NCBI RefSeq assembly: GCF_000485595.1 | Contig: NW_014577614.1 | Span: 111,783 to 156,609 of the forward strand | Source of the DNA: Priapulus caudatus | Taxonomy: Eukaryota; Priapulida; Priapulimorpha; Priapulimorphida; Priapulidae | Length of the DNA: 44,827 bases | Direction: 5' to 3' | Shown here: one piece after another, positions 10,388 through 21,172 of the stretch | Position numbering within the stretch: the stretch's first letter is position 1 | Layout: each line of letters begins with the position of its first letter | Program-made: the position numbers and the translations under genes | Notes under the pieces: generated by a model | What the model saw: the letters and a program-made list of their open reading frames with translations, nothing else | Told to the model about the DNA's origin: nothing | The model's database searches: none

Positions 10388-10787
10388 GGGGAGGTTTAAA
10401 CACCGTTAATATGCATCACTTTGATAGTCCGGTTTTATTTTTTAACGTTTCTTGTAACTATTTAGCGGCGACGCACTTTCTTTTTTGTAAAATTTGTTGA
10501 TATGCGCGCGCCGGTAAGATACATTTCATGTTATCTCGTAGGCCTACATGTAGGCCTACTTGTACATTTGTTTTTTTGATTGTGATGGTAACGATCGCGT
10601 TTTGCTGGCTGACAGTGCTCAGTATAAAGTTTCTTGTTAGTGTCATTATAGATTCTATTTCACTACATTGTATCGTTTGTTTTGGCGATTGGCATAATAT
10701 ATAGCTGCCGAGTTGTATCGTTCATATGTGCTTCTTGAATATCGTGATCAATATCAATCATAGGTAGCCTACTCGTACTAGTTTACT

Positions 10788-10955
10788 ATGCCGAAAACAA
10801 AGACTCTGATAAGGATGCAGCACTCGCCAGGAGAAGGCGTGTAATGTTGATGCAGATGAAGAACAAGAGGAAGAATACGAGGTCGAGAAGATTCTTGAAA
10901 GCGCATACGGCGGTGGAAAGATAGAGTACTTCATCAAATGGAAAAAACTATGAGA
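10788..10955 (+). pseudogene. HP1 exon 1, second copy, frameshifted
   Basis: This matches exon 1 at 4347-4513 but loses one G after codon 5, gains a C and a T in the Gly-rich stretch, loses a C and gains a G near ILDKR, and gains an A and loses a G by the donor. Translation leaves frame at codon 6. I found no clear substitutions. The donor GTAAGC is intact. It lies closer to exon 2 than the good copy does. If real it would be a decoy exon; the error pattern suggests it is not. Confidence 0.85.
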
Positions 10956-11628
10956 GTAAGCAAGATAGCATTATATATTATTTACAAATTAATACTAGTT
11001 GATTATTTAATTATTCAAGTTAAATCCAGTTCATATGGGTTTTATATCTTTCATTTTTTGGCCTGATTGCCATATTATAAGCGTATTCCTTAAATAAATG
11101 TGGGCACAAAAAATTACGTTCGCCAGTGAGCATTACTTGGCTGATAACTTTTATTCCTAGTTCTACTTCTGAAATGTGTGATATATCTGTTTCTCGATGT
11201 GAGAGCATGAGATAATATTAAATTCGTGATACTTGGCAGTTGACTAATAAAACATACTCTCAATGTCATAGTGTGTCAGATGCTGGTGCAGGTTTAGGCC
11301 ACACCAGATGTGTGCTCGACACTCCTAACTGTGCTGTTTAACCAACACTGGATTGGCTTGCAACTCGAGTCAAATAACAATATCTCAACCTCTTGAGAAG
11401 ACTGAGAAGCTTATGGGAATGGCTTAGGTGGCTTGGGGGGGGTTATGGGGGGGTGCTTCATTATCCTCCTCCTCACCTCAGCGGCTCTCCTAACGTTGCG
11501 GAAACGGGGCGCACGCGCCCGTTGGGAAACTCCCCTGTTTCAATTGTTGCGCCCCTTTAAATTACCTCCGCCCCGATTAAATTCACCACAATAAAAGTTG
11601 CCAGGCGGGCGGGAATCGATCGTCAGAA

Positions 11629-12647
11629 GTACCATTTCGACCAGGACACCCGGCGCGTGTATTTTTACAGTACCACGCATGCACTGCAGACAATACAAGT
11701 ACAAAAGTCAACCTGTCCCACACGCCAACACTAACTGTAACACCGACTCGGCTATCTTATATATACAAGAACTCCCAAATACCGTCTATGGTGTGGTGGC
11801 CGATTTTACGCATTAATTAGTGGTGCGGTAAAAAACGCCCCCTAGTTTTCCCCACCCCTTCCCCCTTCCCATCCCCTCCCCTCCCCCCTGTTTGAATTTC
11901 ATCCTGGGGAGAACCCTGCACCTCATTACCTGGCTGTACAGCAATTCATGCACGCTTGTCATGCATATACCATACAGCGTGAAGTGGAAAGTACTACGTT
12001 TACACATTCACTGGCTTTCAAAGTGTAGACATTTTTAGGATGCTGGGATGACATGTGCAGGTGACTCGGGGTAGCACTCTGTGTAGGATCTACATGTATG
12101 TGATAGCAGTATCTCTTTGGGTTGTCTCACAGCAGCAAGATATGTTCTATGTAGTTTTAGTGTAAGTTCTCAAAATTAGAAGAACTAAGAACCTCTGCAC
12201 AACCAGATGACACAAAGAAAGGTAGATTGCTTAGTCCTCATCAGCTTTATAGGGACATCACTATGTAATTTCTCATTTAGGAGAGCTGTTGAACTTTGGG
12301 CCACACAAACGATGTAGATTACCGGTTTAAACCGACACTCGTTCCCCATTGAAGTGTTCAGCAACTTAACACCAACTGGTAGATGAATGTTAAAGAGGCT
12401 AGTCATCTGCATGGTATATATTGATTAATTAATGCTTTCAATGGCTGACATTTTCATGCCATTTCATGAACTTTCACAGTTCTTTACTTCAAATTTTACT
12501 GGTACTCCTTTGCCTAGCTACTGCCCGACACAGTATTTCCGGTGCACGTCTATGTTCACAGAGTTTGATTTGGCTAGTATTTAAAGGGTGTGTGATACTC
12601 GTATAAATGATAAATTACATGAGATTTCTTAAAATTTGTCGAAACAG
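11629..12647. other. HP1 intron 1, last part
   Basis: Unique sequence leading to exon 2, with a C/T-rich stretch at 11840-11890. I see no other exon in it. Confidence 0.5.
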
Positions 12648-12813
12648 TGAAGATGACACATGGGAGCCTGAAGCGAATCTAGACTGTGAAGATTTGATGA
12701 AAGAATTTGAACGAAAGCTGAAAGAAAAAAAAGAAAAGGAAAAGGATAAGGACAAAAAACGGAAGACCTCTGATGACGGCGACAAGTTGAAGGCAAAGAA
12801 GAAGAAGATGGAG
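12648..12813 (+). CDS. HP1: HP1/chromobox protein, exon 2 (end of chromodomain and hinge)
   Basis: Starts after AAACAG in phase 2. Residues 56-111 complete the chromodomain (DEDDTWEPEANLDCEDLMKEFERKL) and then give a strongly basic hinge of Lys/Glu/Asp repeats ending KAKKKKME. In HP1 proteins this hinge binds RNA and DNA and is a site of phosphorylation. The end is set at GAG|gtgggg because it leaves phase 0, which matches exon 3. The donor is weak by consensus; gtaatc 8 nt downstream would leave the wrong phase. Confidence 0.93.
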
Positions 12814-12877
12814 GTGGGGAGTAATCCTTGTTGATGTCGTATTGCTGCAGTCTACATTGAGAGAAAATCTGTAAAAG

Positions 12878-13051
12878 TACCGTATATACTCCCGTAATAA
12901 TGGCCTTAGATTTCAACCCTGTATTTCCTCTACGGTTTATAAGTGCGCCATACCGTGAGGGGAAATATACTAGGCCTAATACTTGGTTACCCGATTCAAA
13001 TTGAGGTGCGGCTTATAGGCACCCGCGGTTATTACGCGATCATATACGGTA
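12878..13051. mobile_element. Short TA-flanked MITE in HP1 intron 2
   Basis: The ends CCGTATATACTCCCGTAATAA (12880) and its near inverted copy (TTATTACGCGATCATATACGG, ending 13049) are flanked by TA on both sides. The size (about 174 bp), TA target and lack of coding fit a Tc1/mariner-like MITE; the superfamily is inferred. Confidence 0.65.
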
Positions 13052-13348
13052 GTTGTTTCGCTAACATAGTCTTTAAAACATTGTTATCCTTGTTTTGCAT
13101 TAATATATGGGTGAATTATGCATCAATTAGTGGAAACTGATGTATAAGATTAATAATCCCAAGCCTAACTAAATAGTGCTTGAAGCTAGATTAGTGTACA
13201 CCTCTGTATGGCTGGCATTTATGTTCTGCCAGCTACTTTTACGGCAGCACGTGTGTCAGAACTTGTATTGCTCTCTCGTCAGCTTGGTTGATCGTGAATT
13301 CTCTTTATATGTACATCATGTTGTAATCGACCGTTCGTCTTGTTATAG

Positions 13349-13453
<105 letters not shown>

Positions 13454-13555
13454 TGAGTAGATTTTCATCGGCTCTGAACAAAAACAAACTGAAAACGTGC
13501 CTACTCGCAATCTATGCTGCGGGTGCTTAGTCCACTGCTATTATGAGTGCTGTGA

Positions 13556-13879
<324 letters not shown>

Positions 13880-15818
13880 CTTCGACCATGGAAACGATAG
13901 AGCAAGCCGAATCGCGCTAAGGGAAGACCGTAATTGGGTTTGAAATCGTGAATATGGTTTTGTACACGTTTGTAAATATAAGTATTCTCCAAGTGGATGA
14001 CTCGTGTGTGCCATATGTGGTTCTTTTAATGGGCATTGGTTCCCCGTCTGTAAATTGGCTTAATAGAATGCCTATCTTGTAGGTATTTTTTTACCATAAA
14101 TGTCTAGCCATGTATACCCAGTGTTTCCCTGAATGGGGGGTCACTTATGTGGTATTGAACTATTCTGATTCTGAAATTTCAATGGAAAAGTTATCTGTCA
14201 TCTATTCTGCTTATGTACTGCTGTTGTGCAAGTGTTGTCAGAGAAGAACAATTAAATGCCATTTGTTAGCTAAAGTAAGATGAAGCCATTGGTTTCCATC
14301 TGTTGTCTGCATTGCCTTTACAATGTTTTTACTCCTTTCTTTACACAGAACTTTGTGTGCATTTCCACACGTGGTAACGGCTTGGCTTGGCTGTTCAACA
14401 GTTAGCGAATTCGAGTTGGCTTATCAATTTGCTTAATTAAATCTATGTAGTATGCCAGTATCAAATTTCATAGGAAAAATAGTGAACGGTCTTGTGTACC
14501 TGTACAAGCCATGCATACAATGTTATTGGTCAGATGTTGATATTATAGCATGTTGTGTTGTAATGTTATGATGTCATGTTGAAGTGCTGCAGCAGTTGGA
14601 TGTAGAATTTAGATGATAAATGTGTGTAAAATACAAGAAGTTTGCACACCAAGCAAGGTAGTTGTTAGTGTATGTGTAGTTGTGAACAGCTGGTATCTAT
14701 TTTCTATTTTGTCGTTTTAAAAAGTGCAAACAATTTCAATTTGGAAATTTCCAGTAATTAGTGTCCGTAAGAATGTAACGTCATACAAATTTTAATTCTG
14801 TATTAAACAATGATTACTGTACGAGCAACGTCTTTGTACACGTGTTATAATGATAGGACATTAGGACCGCATCCTGCTGTTTTAATATGTGTAATAAAAC
14901 TAGGGATCGAATTGAGAGCAAACAAATACAACTGTTGAATGTGTTGTTTTGAAAGATATATTTCAGCATGCTAATCAACATTTGCCCGTACGTATTAAAC
15001 ACCAACATTACAGTGAAAATTGTTTCTAAATGCTGCACACTACTTAGATGATCATCATTTCATCATGTTTATTTACCTTCACCCGAACAGTATAGAGAAG
15101 CAGCATGAATTCAATGAATTTTGCACCGGGAGAGATGGTGATCCGCTAGGGGACGGCTCTGATTGTCTAATTTTGTCTCTTATTTATTTTGGGCTAATTT
15201 TGTTTTATTTTAGAATTGTGGTTAGAGTTAGGGTTAACTGATTTCTATATCCACAACTTATTTCTATATTCACTATCTCTCCCCTGAGACATACTAGAAT
15301 TCAATATATAGCACTAAAAATGCACGAGAAAGAAATGGCAGTGGCTCCTCCGATAGGGCAAATTATCAATAAATTACAACAAATATATTGGTTTTTCTCA
15401 CGACATGTCTCACCTTGAAACAAGATTAACACATTTCTTATAACTTGCATAAAAAAGCTGCCATTAGCGATCTGGCACACACTCGTACGTAAAATTCAAG
15501 CTGTACGCTACTATGTAGCAAGGAGGTGGTCTGCATGGACCATCATGTTTTGTATGTGATTACGTTTCCTTTTTAGGCCATCAGATGACTCCACCTCATC
15601 GGTTTCCATGCTATTCATGATTGGAAAAGACGGGTGAATTATCAACACTAAAACTGTTGATTTATCGGCCGTATCAGACACATAGAGCCAACCTCACAAA
15701 TATTCATGGAAAATTGGATTTTGTCCATGTACTTGATAATTCCCATCAACCTATACATCTATGGGTTAATGTTGCAATGTATCACTCGACTTAGTAGACA
15801 CAGCGCAAGACCTTAGAT
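13880..15818 (+). other. HP1 3' UTR and intergenic DNA
   Basis: AT-rich sequence without an exon. AATAAA at 14893-14898 is a candidate polyadenylation signal, giving a 3' UTR of about 1 kb; this is inferred. A telomere-like GGTTAGAGTTAGGGTTAAC occurs at about 15220-15238. Nothing else is recognised. Confidence 0.5.
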
Positions 15819-16015
15819 CAAGGATTCCTAACCTGTGGTCCATGGACCCCTTTGGCATCTGTGGATGGGCTTCAGGGAATCCGTGTACCCCATTCACCCA
15901 TTGTATGCAAAATTCCGTGTTTATGTGCTTATGTGCTATTTTTCTGGGGAGGTGTCTATAGCTTTCACCAGATTCTCAAAGGCGTCCATGACTCAAAAAA
16001 AGTTAAGAACCGCTG
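15819..16015. mobile_element. hAT MITE, 197 bp, perfect 8-bp TSD CCTTAGAT
   Basis: The ends CAAGGATTCCTAACC and GTTAAGAACCGCTG are imperfect inverted repeats of the CAGxGGTTCTTAACC type used by Charlie-like hAT families. Identical CCTTAGAT stands at 15811-15818 and 16016-16023. The subterminal parts are also inverted (TGGTCCATGGACCCCTTT against AAAGGCGTCCATGACTC). It encodes no protein. Confidence 0.88.
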
Positions 16016-16023
16016 CCTTAGAT

Positions 16024-16560
16024 TTATTTCGGTACCTACAATAGTCTCAGAGTGCTAGCTTCCATAGCATGGTACATGCAAGGTAATTTACACAGAAGCC
16101 TACTACTTGTCTTTGAAAACCTGTACTAGTATTTACTATAGGCGAGACTGACTGTAATGCTTCAGTTAAGATCACATTTCTGCTTCATGCCCCCTGTGCA
16201 TTGAACATAAGTCATTGATGTTCCTAACTAAAATTCATAGATGTTCTTATATTTGTCTGCACACTCAATCAAGAATCTCGGTGGCGATTAATCGATCAGG
16301 CGGAAATTAAGGTGTCCTGTGCAACATTGTGCATATTACGTGAATAAAATTATTTGTCATTTTAGGCAATGACAGTTTGTGTAATAATCACCTCCCACTC
16401 TGCCATCATAAGTCATAAATTCTTTAGCAAAAGCCCCATGCTCCCTCACACAACCACTCCTAGTTCATTTCTCAAGCCCACTCTTACACGATATGCAACA
16501 CATCAGGGACAACCGCAGTTAACCATGCATCTCACTGCAGAACGTGAAAGGAAACGTGAC
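16024..16560. other. Intergenic, nothing recognised
   Basis: AT-rich sequence between the hAT MITE and the minisatellite. An AATAAA occurs near 16342. No exon is supported. Confidence 0.4.
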
Positions 16561-16885
16561 TAACTGGTGCCTCCCCCTGTAGTGTAACAACCTGGTGGCT
16601 CCCCCTGTAGTGTAACTACCTGGTGGCTCCCCCTGCAGGGTAACAACCTGGTGCCTCCGCCCGTAGTGTACCAACCTGGTGGATGTAGTGTAACTACCTG
16701 GTGGCTCCCCCTGCAGGGTAACAACCTGGTGCCTCCGCCCGTAGTGTACCAACCTGGTGGCTCCCCCTGTAGTGTAACAACATGATGGCTCCCCCTGTAG
16801 GGTAACAACCTGGTGGCTCCCCCTGTAGGGTAACAACCTGCTGGCTCACCCTGTAGTGTAACAACCTGGTGGCTCCCCCTGTAGG
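16561..16885. repeat. 28-bp minisatellite
   Basis: About a dozen copies of a 28-bp unit of type AACCTGGTGGCTCCCCCTGT followed by AGGGTAAC or AGTGTAAC. A higher-order copy of about 71 bp (16612-16682 and 16690-16760, with CCGCCCGTAGTGTACC variants) shows recent unequal exchange. It ends 44 bp beyond the stop codon of the PNP-like gene, so it lies in that gene's 3' UTR or just past it. Confidence 0.9.
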
Positions 16886-16928
16886 AAGCCCACGCAGTAG
16901 ACCCGCGACCTCTTGCGCTCGGCGCGAC

Positions 16929-17234
16929 TCAGACCTCTGTGTCGACGGCGTGTGGGAGCCGCTGCACGATGTCCTTCATGAAGGCCGCGGCCACCATCGA
17001 GGCGTACGGCTGCCACGCCTTGCCCTGGCTGCCGTCCGCATAGTCGGCGACGCCCTTCACGAACGCGTAGTTGTCTATGCGGCTGCCGTACGTCGCCTCG
17101 ATGACCGAGTCAAAGTCCTCGTCGAACGCGACGACGCCGGCCGTCGCGGCGAACGTGTGCCGCGTCACGTCGTTGTTGAACACGCTGCTGCCGGACGCTA
17201 TCTGCCCGAGGTGGATGGCCGGCAGGTGGCGCTC
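16929..17234 (-). CDS. Winged-helix/PNP_UDP-domain protein, last coding exon
   Basis: C-terminal third of a nucleoside-phosphorylase-like (PNP_UDP_1 / MTA-SAH nucleosidase fold) domain. The acceptor CCCGCAG|GAG is in phase 0. It reads HLPAIHLGQIASGSSVFNND, then VVAFDEDFDSVIEATYGSRI, then FVKGVADYADG and WQPYASMVAAAFMKDI. The Glu in the FDSVIEA strand and the Asp in GVADYADG match the substrate-binding Glu and catalytic Asp regions of this fold, so activity or nucleoside binding is plausible. The stop TGA is at 16929-16931. Family members cleave or phosphorolyse nucleosides, and in some fungi and animals such domains are parts of immune-type receptors; the substrate here is unknown. Confidence 0.88.
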   Translation of the reverse strand, partial: ERHLPAIHLGQIASGSSVFNNDVTRHTFAATAGVVAFDEDFDSVIEATYGSRIDNYAFVKGVADYADGSQGKAWQPYASMVAAAFMKDIVQRLPHAVDTEV

Positions 17235-17860
17235 CTGCGGGTCAGAGAACGGGCGTACGACATTTATAGTCACCGCATATATACACTTATACACACTATG
17301 CGCGTTCGTTTTTACACCTCATTACGGAGTTTATTACGTACGTTTGTTACACAGGCGTTATGTCCGTCAATAATGGAGTTTTACGAAGTACAGGAGATTT
17401 TGCTATGCTAATGAGTTATTGCATGTGATTATGAAGGCGGACGTGTCCGTCGTTACACGTGCTTCCATCTCGATATAGAGTATCATAACAACCATTACGA
17501 ACGTAGTTCACTCTTATGAAGGAAACAGAAAGCCTGGAGTGCCTTTGTATCTTATATAATGAGCCGACTGGCAGTTACACAGTTATGCCATGCCTCCTCG
17601 TGCTCTCAAGTTGGGAGAAAAAGTCCGAGGCCAGCTTTACGTAACACAACGTTAACTATTAGAGAGACGAAGGAACAGAAGCCAGGCATTCTTTCAATGA
17701 GAGATTTTCTGAGGAGGGTGCCGACCAGAAAACACCTCTATATTACACATATGGCTCTGGCAGCTACGACAAACTACACAGCTGACAGATGCCAAGTATT
17801 ACATTGACAGAAAACTCTGAGACTATGTCTATGGATGCTACCCCTTAAAACAAGTATTAC
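17235..17860 (-). other. Intron of the PNP-like gene
   Basis: Non-coding on both strands as far as I can see, apart from splice ends CCCGCAG (17235-17241) and gtaata (17855-17860). Confidence 0.7.
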
Positions 17861-18061
17861 GTGATCGCCAGCTGCTGCAGATGTCGATGGAACCTCTGGA
17901 TGTTCCACTTCCACCATTTCGCCTGAGCCGATGATCATATAGAGTTTGTCCTCAGATAGCGACGGCTGCTTGAAGTTTGTCTCCTGGCCTCTGACACTCT
18001 TCAGGCCTTCGCTGAGATAACGCAACCAGCGACAGTCAATCGGGTTCGTTTCTGCCTGAAG
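17861..18061 (-). CDS. Winged-helix/PNP_UDP-domain protein, internal exon (phase 0-0)
   Basis: Encodes LQAETNPIDCRWLRYLSEGL, then KSVRGQETNFKQPSLSEDKL, then YMIIGSGEMVEVEHPEVP and a short Ser/Ala linker ending GDH. The pattern W-xx-Y(L/I)-x-EG...GQE-x-F-xx-P...TDKL-M-IG...EV-HP is the insert region typical of animal PNP_UDP proteins. The acceptor CTCTGCAG and donor gtaata both keep phase 0. A start 6 nt later (TTCAG|GCA) is also possible. Confidence 0.85.
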
Positions 18062-19351
18062 CTGCAGAGTGGAGTGGGATTCGTGAACGTGGATGTAGGC
18101 TGAATGTACTAGCAGCACACATACAGACGTGAAAATTTGGTACACATATATACAAACACATGCTTACACACACGTAACACACACACACACACACACACGT
18201 ATGCATACACACACGGAGCACGCATACAAAGCACACACACATACCTACGTAGAGACACGGACACATGCACAGACACACCTGTGATACACGTACACACCAG
18301 CGGAAAAAAAACACGGGAGCGGCGAGCGATTTCGCTCCCGTCAGCTTTCAAAGCGCTCTGGTAACAACAATTACAAGAGCGAAAATTTTGGAAGATACGA
18401 GAGAAAATCGCTCCCGTGCTGCCGGCAGCGTTAGAAATTAGTTCCGACCTGGAGGCCCGAGCCCACCAAGTTTTTGCTCGGGCCACCATCTCTACGAAAC
18501 TCCCGGTTCTCCTGACCAGCACTTTTTCCCCTCATATTACGCTGAAATACTACGGTTAGCGCAACGGCAGTTTAAACAGACTTGTAAACGGGAGCGCATA
18601 ATACGACCCGTTCCTCAACGTAGACGGGGTATCCAAAACATCTAGAGCTGCATGAACTCCCTCAACGCATGATTCGCCACACGAACAAAAACTCGCGACA
18701 GTCTAAGAAATCGATTGCACCATGGCCGGGGTTAAGGTTAGGGTTTAGGTTAGGTTAGGGTTTTTTTTTTTTTTAAGTGCCTAGTAGTCATATCCTAAGT
18801 GCCTAGTAGTCATATCATATCGCATCTAACAGCCGGGTGCATGTAATGCAGCCCAGTGTTTTTATGACCGCATAACAGTAAGCACGACCACAACCCAAGA
18901 TCGCAAGTGATCGCAAGCAAGTGATCGTGAGCGATCGCAAGTGATCGTGGGGGAGTGAGGGCACGACCAGTGACACCTGACACGCACGTAATCAAAAATG
19001 TTAATTGAATTCGTCACTTTTCTTAACCTAGAAAGTGGACTATTTTTATTCAGTTAGATATCTAGAAGCAATGTAAACTGTATATACTTAAAGATTCTAG
19101 GCACTTTGCGAATGTGCGGCAGCATTGATCTATGCATGGGGGTACCGTGGACTGGGGAGGAGAACAACGAAAGTAAAACCTTGCCCAGAAGCTCCCGGCA
19201 TTCCTAGAGATTCCAGTACAAGTTTTTTTTAACATACTCAAAGTAACTAAAAACTCTCTCTGAAGTTCTAAACTTGCTCAGTCGATGTAAAAAGAAAGTT
19301 GAAAAATGAAAAGAAATGAAGTAAAAAAAGAAACTTGAAAATAACCACAGG
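18062..19351 (-). other. Intron of the PNP-like gene with small repeats
   Basis: Holds a (CA)n/(ACGT) tract at about 18160-18260, an inverted word pair GGGAGCG-CGAGCGATTT...AAATCGCTCCCG (18314-18420), telomere-like TTAGGG/TTTAGG/TTAGGT units at 18732-18762 ending in a T run, a 23-bp direct repeat (AAGTGCCTAGTAGTCATATC) at about 18775 and 18799, and GATCGCAAGT repeats at 18898-18950. No exon seen. Confidence 0.6.
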
Positions 19352-20168
19352 CACTTGGAACGTCTCAATAAAAAAAATTCATGGTAAATAAACACGAAAT
19401 GTACCAAAGTCTTAATGTTTCTCTACTCTATTTTGCCTATAATCACCTGTAAATGCCGGTCAAATGCTCATCTGCAACACGCAAGTACACCGCACGCCCG
19501 CGCTGTGCACAAACAACATAAATAAGAGAGCAGGTAGGAAAGCGTGATCGCAAAATTCGCTCGATGCTCGCTTCATTTCACACCTTCACAGCACAAATAC
19601 ACATCCAACAGCTTCCATCTTGGTATCCATGTGTACAGAAATGTTCACTTGTTAGAATTATAACTATGGCTTTTGTTCTTACGTACTCCCACCAGAGATA
19701 TCTCGTGAAATCCTGCACGAAATGTTCTCTCCGTGAAAATGTAAAGAGGACGAGATGTCTGTTTATACACGAGTAATGGGGCGCATTGCATGCCGGGATG
19801 AGCTGCTGCCGGCCTCCGAGCTCCATTTCGAGGCCCGCGAAGCCAAGCACAATGCGCGCGGGCATGACGTCACGCACACACGACTACAGCAATCAATCGA
19901 AAGTAGCGCCGTTAGAGATTTTCAGATCATGTTGTCCTCTTTACATTTTCACGGAGAGCACTTTTTTTGCGATCACGCTTTCCTACCTGCTCTCTTATTT
20001 ATGTTGTTTGTGCACAGCGCGGGCGTGCGGTGTACTTGCGTGTTGCAGATGAGCATTTGACCGGCATTTACAGGTGATTATAGGCAAAATAGAGTAGAGA
20101 AACATTAAGACTTTGGTACATTTCGTGTTTATTTACCATGAATTTTTTTTATTGAGACGTTCCAAGTG
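19352..20168. mobile_element. Large fold-back (palindromic) element, about 817 bp
   Basis: Outer arms at 19352-19555 and about 19966-20168 are nearly perfect reverse complements, starting CACTTGGAACGTCTCAATA. A second inverted pair lies inside (19723-19751 against 19934-19960). On the left a segment of about 165 bp separates outer and inner arms while on the right they nearly touch, so the palindrome is asymmetric. The core at 19775-19880 is GC-rich. No transposase. It lies in the intron between exons 20775-20870 and 17861-18061. Confidence 0.88.
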
Positions 20169-20517
20169 GCTGTGAAAATAACCATACCATCATTACCCTG
20201 ATTATAATTTTTGATTTCCTGTCTTTGTCATGTTACCTGACTATGTGTACTGTGTAGTGCATGTCTGTCTGTGTGAATGAAATTGAATAAGAATGTGATT
20301 GGTTTCTTAGTCGAGTGAAATAAGATTAAAAAAAACGTGATCGAATGTAATTTGTTGACGATTTCTTAACACTGATAGTCTGATACTGGTGCCGAGTGCG
20401 CGCTGAATGCTGATGAATGATATTAGAGTCAGTGCATCAAAATTATGAAAATTTTAACAAAATCATACTATGAAAAAGTAGCTCTGACCAAGCCTAAAAT
20501 AGCTCCCGTAAAAAAAA

Positions 20518-20565
20518 TTACGAGAGCTCTTTTTTTCGTACAAAATCAAAAAAGAGCTCTCGTAA
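20518..20565. repeat. Small hairpin, 18-bp perfect arms
   Basis: TTACGAGAGCTCTTTTTT at 20518-20535 and its exact reverse complement at 20548-20565 enclose a 12-nt loop. It lies in an intron of the PNP-like gene, next to A-rich and CA-rich runs (20566-20640). Confidence 0.75.
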
Positions 20566-20774
20566 AAAAAAACACACATGATACACACACATACACACAT
20601 GAACGCACGCACACGTACTAACACAAGAAACACACACTTAAGATTAGCTAGTGGAATATTTGCATGTGTGCACACTTTTATGTATCATCGATCCTTCAGC
20701 CTATGTTAGATGTGACATAATAGAAGTGAGGGGTCTTATTGACAGTGATATGCGATGAGACTGGCTGGCCATAC

Positions 20775-20870
20775 CTTGAGGGCCTCAGCAACCATCTGTA
20801 TTCGTAACTCTGACGGTGACCAGGTCTGTGTCTCCCAGTCTGTGCATCCTGCTGCCTGGTCCGGTCGCTC
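20775..20870 (-). CDS. Winged-helix/PNP_UDP-domain protein, internal exon (phase 0-0)
   Basis: A 32-codon exon found by reading splice signals: strong acceptor TTGCCTTGCCTGTTGCTAG|GAG, donor AAG|gtatgg. It encodes ERPDQAAGCTDWETQTWSPS followed by ELRIQMVAEALK, and fills the place where family members have a 'W-x-P-x-D-xx-L...' segment between the YIYCE and W-xx-Y-x-EG motifs. Both neighbouring exons end or start in phase 0, so it fits without a break. Confidence 0.75.
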
Positions 20871-20992
20871 CTAGCAACAGGCAAGGCAATGGCCGAAGCA
20901 TTAGGACAGTGCTGCGCAGAACCTAAAATGCTTAATTGGCAAGGAGGAAAATTAGGAGACGATGGCGCACGGCTGCAATGGTTGAGACTCAC

Positions 20993-21144
20993 GTTCTCGC
21001 AGTAGATGTACATCGGCGTGTGAGGCTTAGTTGGCACTGACACGACGACGTCGCCGCGACGCAGGTGCTTCCGATGGTCGGTGAAGTGCGGGACGCCGCC
21101 AATGGCTCCGACGAGAAATACGTACTCGATGTGTTGGAATGTAC
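20993..21144 (-). CDS. Winged-helix/PNP_UDP-domain protein, internal exon (GGVP exon)
   Basis: Acceptor CTCTTGCAG, phase 1; donor gtgagt, phase 0. It encodes GTFQHIEYVFLVGAIGGVPH, then FTDHRKHLRRGDVVVS and PTKPHTPMYIYCEN. The hydrophobic strand VFLVG, the Gly-rich turn GGVPH and the RxGDVVVS strand form the nucleotide-binding core of the PNP_UDP fold. This is the best-conserved part of the gene. Confidence 0.92.
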
Positions 21145-21172
21145 CTGCAAGAGAGTCGACGTGAAACACTCA

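Larger units (their letters stand above)
8908..11628. repeat. Second, error-rich copy of the HP1 5' region (copy 1 is 2508-5192)
   Basis: This block repeats 2508-5192 in the same order: palindrome and telomere block, split TIR element (from 9134), hAT-like MITE (9433-9815), HP1 upstream region, exon 1 and intron start. Where I compared them in detail, the copies differ almost only by one-base insertions and deletions, in coding and non-coding parts alike. Homology stops at about 5192 and about 11628 after the shared GGAATCGATCGTCA. Either a very recent duplication or, more likely, unpolished long-read sequence or an alternative haplotype placed twice. Confidence 0.9.

Noticed and set aside
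10162-10500. 112-codon frame with a poly-Gly run
   Set aside because: It arises from the poly-G artefact.
16560-16836. Minus-strand repeats of CYTTGGATRLLHYRG type
   Set aside because: They are translations of the 28-bp minisatellite downstream of the PNP-like stop.
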